DNA of 5,502 nt from positions 1-5,502 of the forward strand of contig JAFAZB010000117.1 in the NCBI GenBank assembly GCA_019240015.1. Direction: 5' to 3'. Below the pieces are notes generated by a model. The model did no database searches. It was not told the DNA's origin and saw only the letters and a list, made by a program, of their open reading frames with translations. The stretch is from Solirubrobacterales bacterium. GTDB lineage: Bacteria; Actinomycetota; Thermoleophilia; Solirubrobacterales; Solirubrobacteraceae. This document shows positions 5,372 through 5,502 of the stretch, one piece after another; the stretch's first letter is position 1, and each line of letters begins with the position of its first letter. The translations under genes were made by a program, and so were the position numbers.

Positions 5372-5374
5372 GCT
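5369..5374 (+). promoter_or_regulatory. Possible -10 element for a leaderless GNAT start
   Basis: TAGGCT fits TANNNT and ends 8 bases before GTG 5383, the same spacing as TAACTT before GTG 850. The only purine-rich stretch before the GTG (GGAAGA, 5377-5382) touches the start codon, too close for a normal ribosome-binding site. The hexamer overlaps the stop codon of the small ORF. No clear -35 box is seen. Confidence 0.3.
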
Positions 5375-5382
5375 GCGGAAGA

Positions 5383-5502
5383 GTGAGCGCGGCGGTAACC
5401 CTCGAGCCCTGGGGTAGCGGCGACCTGCCGCTCCTCGAGCGGATGATGGGCGACCCTGGGATGACCAAGCACCTCGGCGGCCCCGAAAGCCCGGAGAAGC
5501 TG
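5383..5502 (+). CDS. GNAT-family N-acetyltransferase (N-terminal 40 residues)
   Basis: GTG 5383 opens a frame that runs to the window edge. The 40 residues begin MSAAVTLEPWGSGDLPLLER and include MTKHLGGPESPEKL. This is the usual opening of RimJ/RimL-type GNAT proteins: a first strand (VTLEPW), an acidic turn leading into helix 1 (DLPLLERMM), then the PxMTxHLGGPES segment. GNAT enzymes transfer an acetyl group from acetyl-CoA to an amine; the acetyl-CoA binding site (motif A) lies downstream, beyond the window, and the substrate is unknown. ATGs at 5443 and 5446 would cut off the first strand, so GTG 5383 is preferred. It follows the putative 32-residue ORF by 11 bases and is divergent from the hydrolase gene. 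Confidence 0.85.
   Translation, partial: MSAAVTLEPWGSGDLPLLERMMGDPGMTKHLGGPESPEKL

Overview
The window is GC-rich DNA with short intergenic gaps, frequent GTG starts and strongly G/C-biased third codon positions. Together with the protein types, this suggests a high-GC actinomycete; Thermoleophilia/Solirubrobacterales-like soil actinobacteria are my best guess, by inference only. I see no mobile element, CRISPR array, tRNA or rRNA.

Layout: (1) 1-706, minus strand: N-terminal 235 residues of a secreted PQQ-type beta-propeller protein, cut by the left edge. (2) 850-2508, plus strand: a polytopic membrane protein of the GT-C/PMT-like glycosyltransferase type. (3) 2528-3358, minus strand: a classical short-chain dehydrogenase/reductase. 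(4) 3425-3613, plus strand: a 62-residue Pro-rich, acidic small protein of unknown function. (5) 3702-4970, minus strand: a secreted SGNH/GDSL hydrolase. (6) about 4983-5382: a mostly non-coding stretch with leader-like inverted repeats, an AT-richer patch and a 32-codon small ORF with a very good ribosome-binding site. (7) 5383-5502, plus strand: the first 40 codons of a GNAT acetyltransferase, cut by the right edge.

The main genes alternate strictly in strand (- + - + - +), so each gap is either a shared divergent promoter region or a convergent end. No operon of main genes is visible and I see no pathway linking the products. Two proteins are predicted to be exported, one is integral to the membrane, and the SDR and GNAT enzymes look cytosolic. 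The gene content is ordinary housekeeping or accessory metabolism. The parts most worth checking are non-canonical: the small ORF and hairpin in front of the GNAT gene, the leader of the hydrolase gene, the uncharacterised 62-residue protein, and a strong hairpin terminator between convergent genes.
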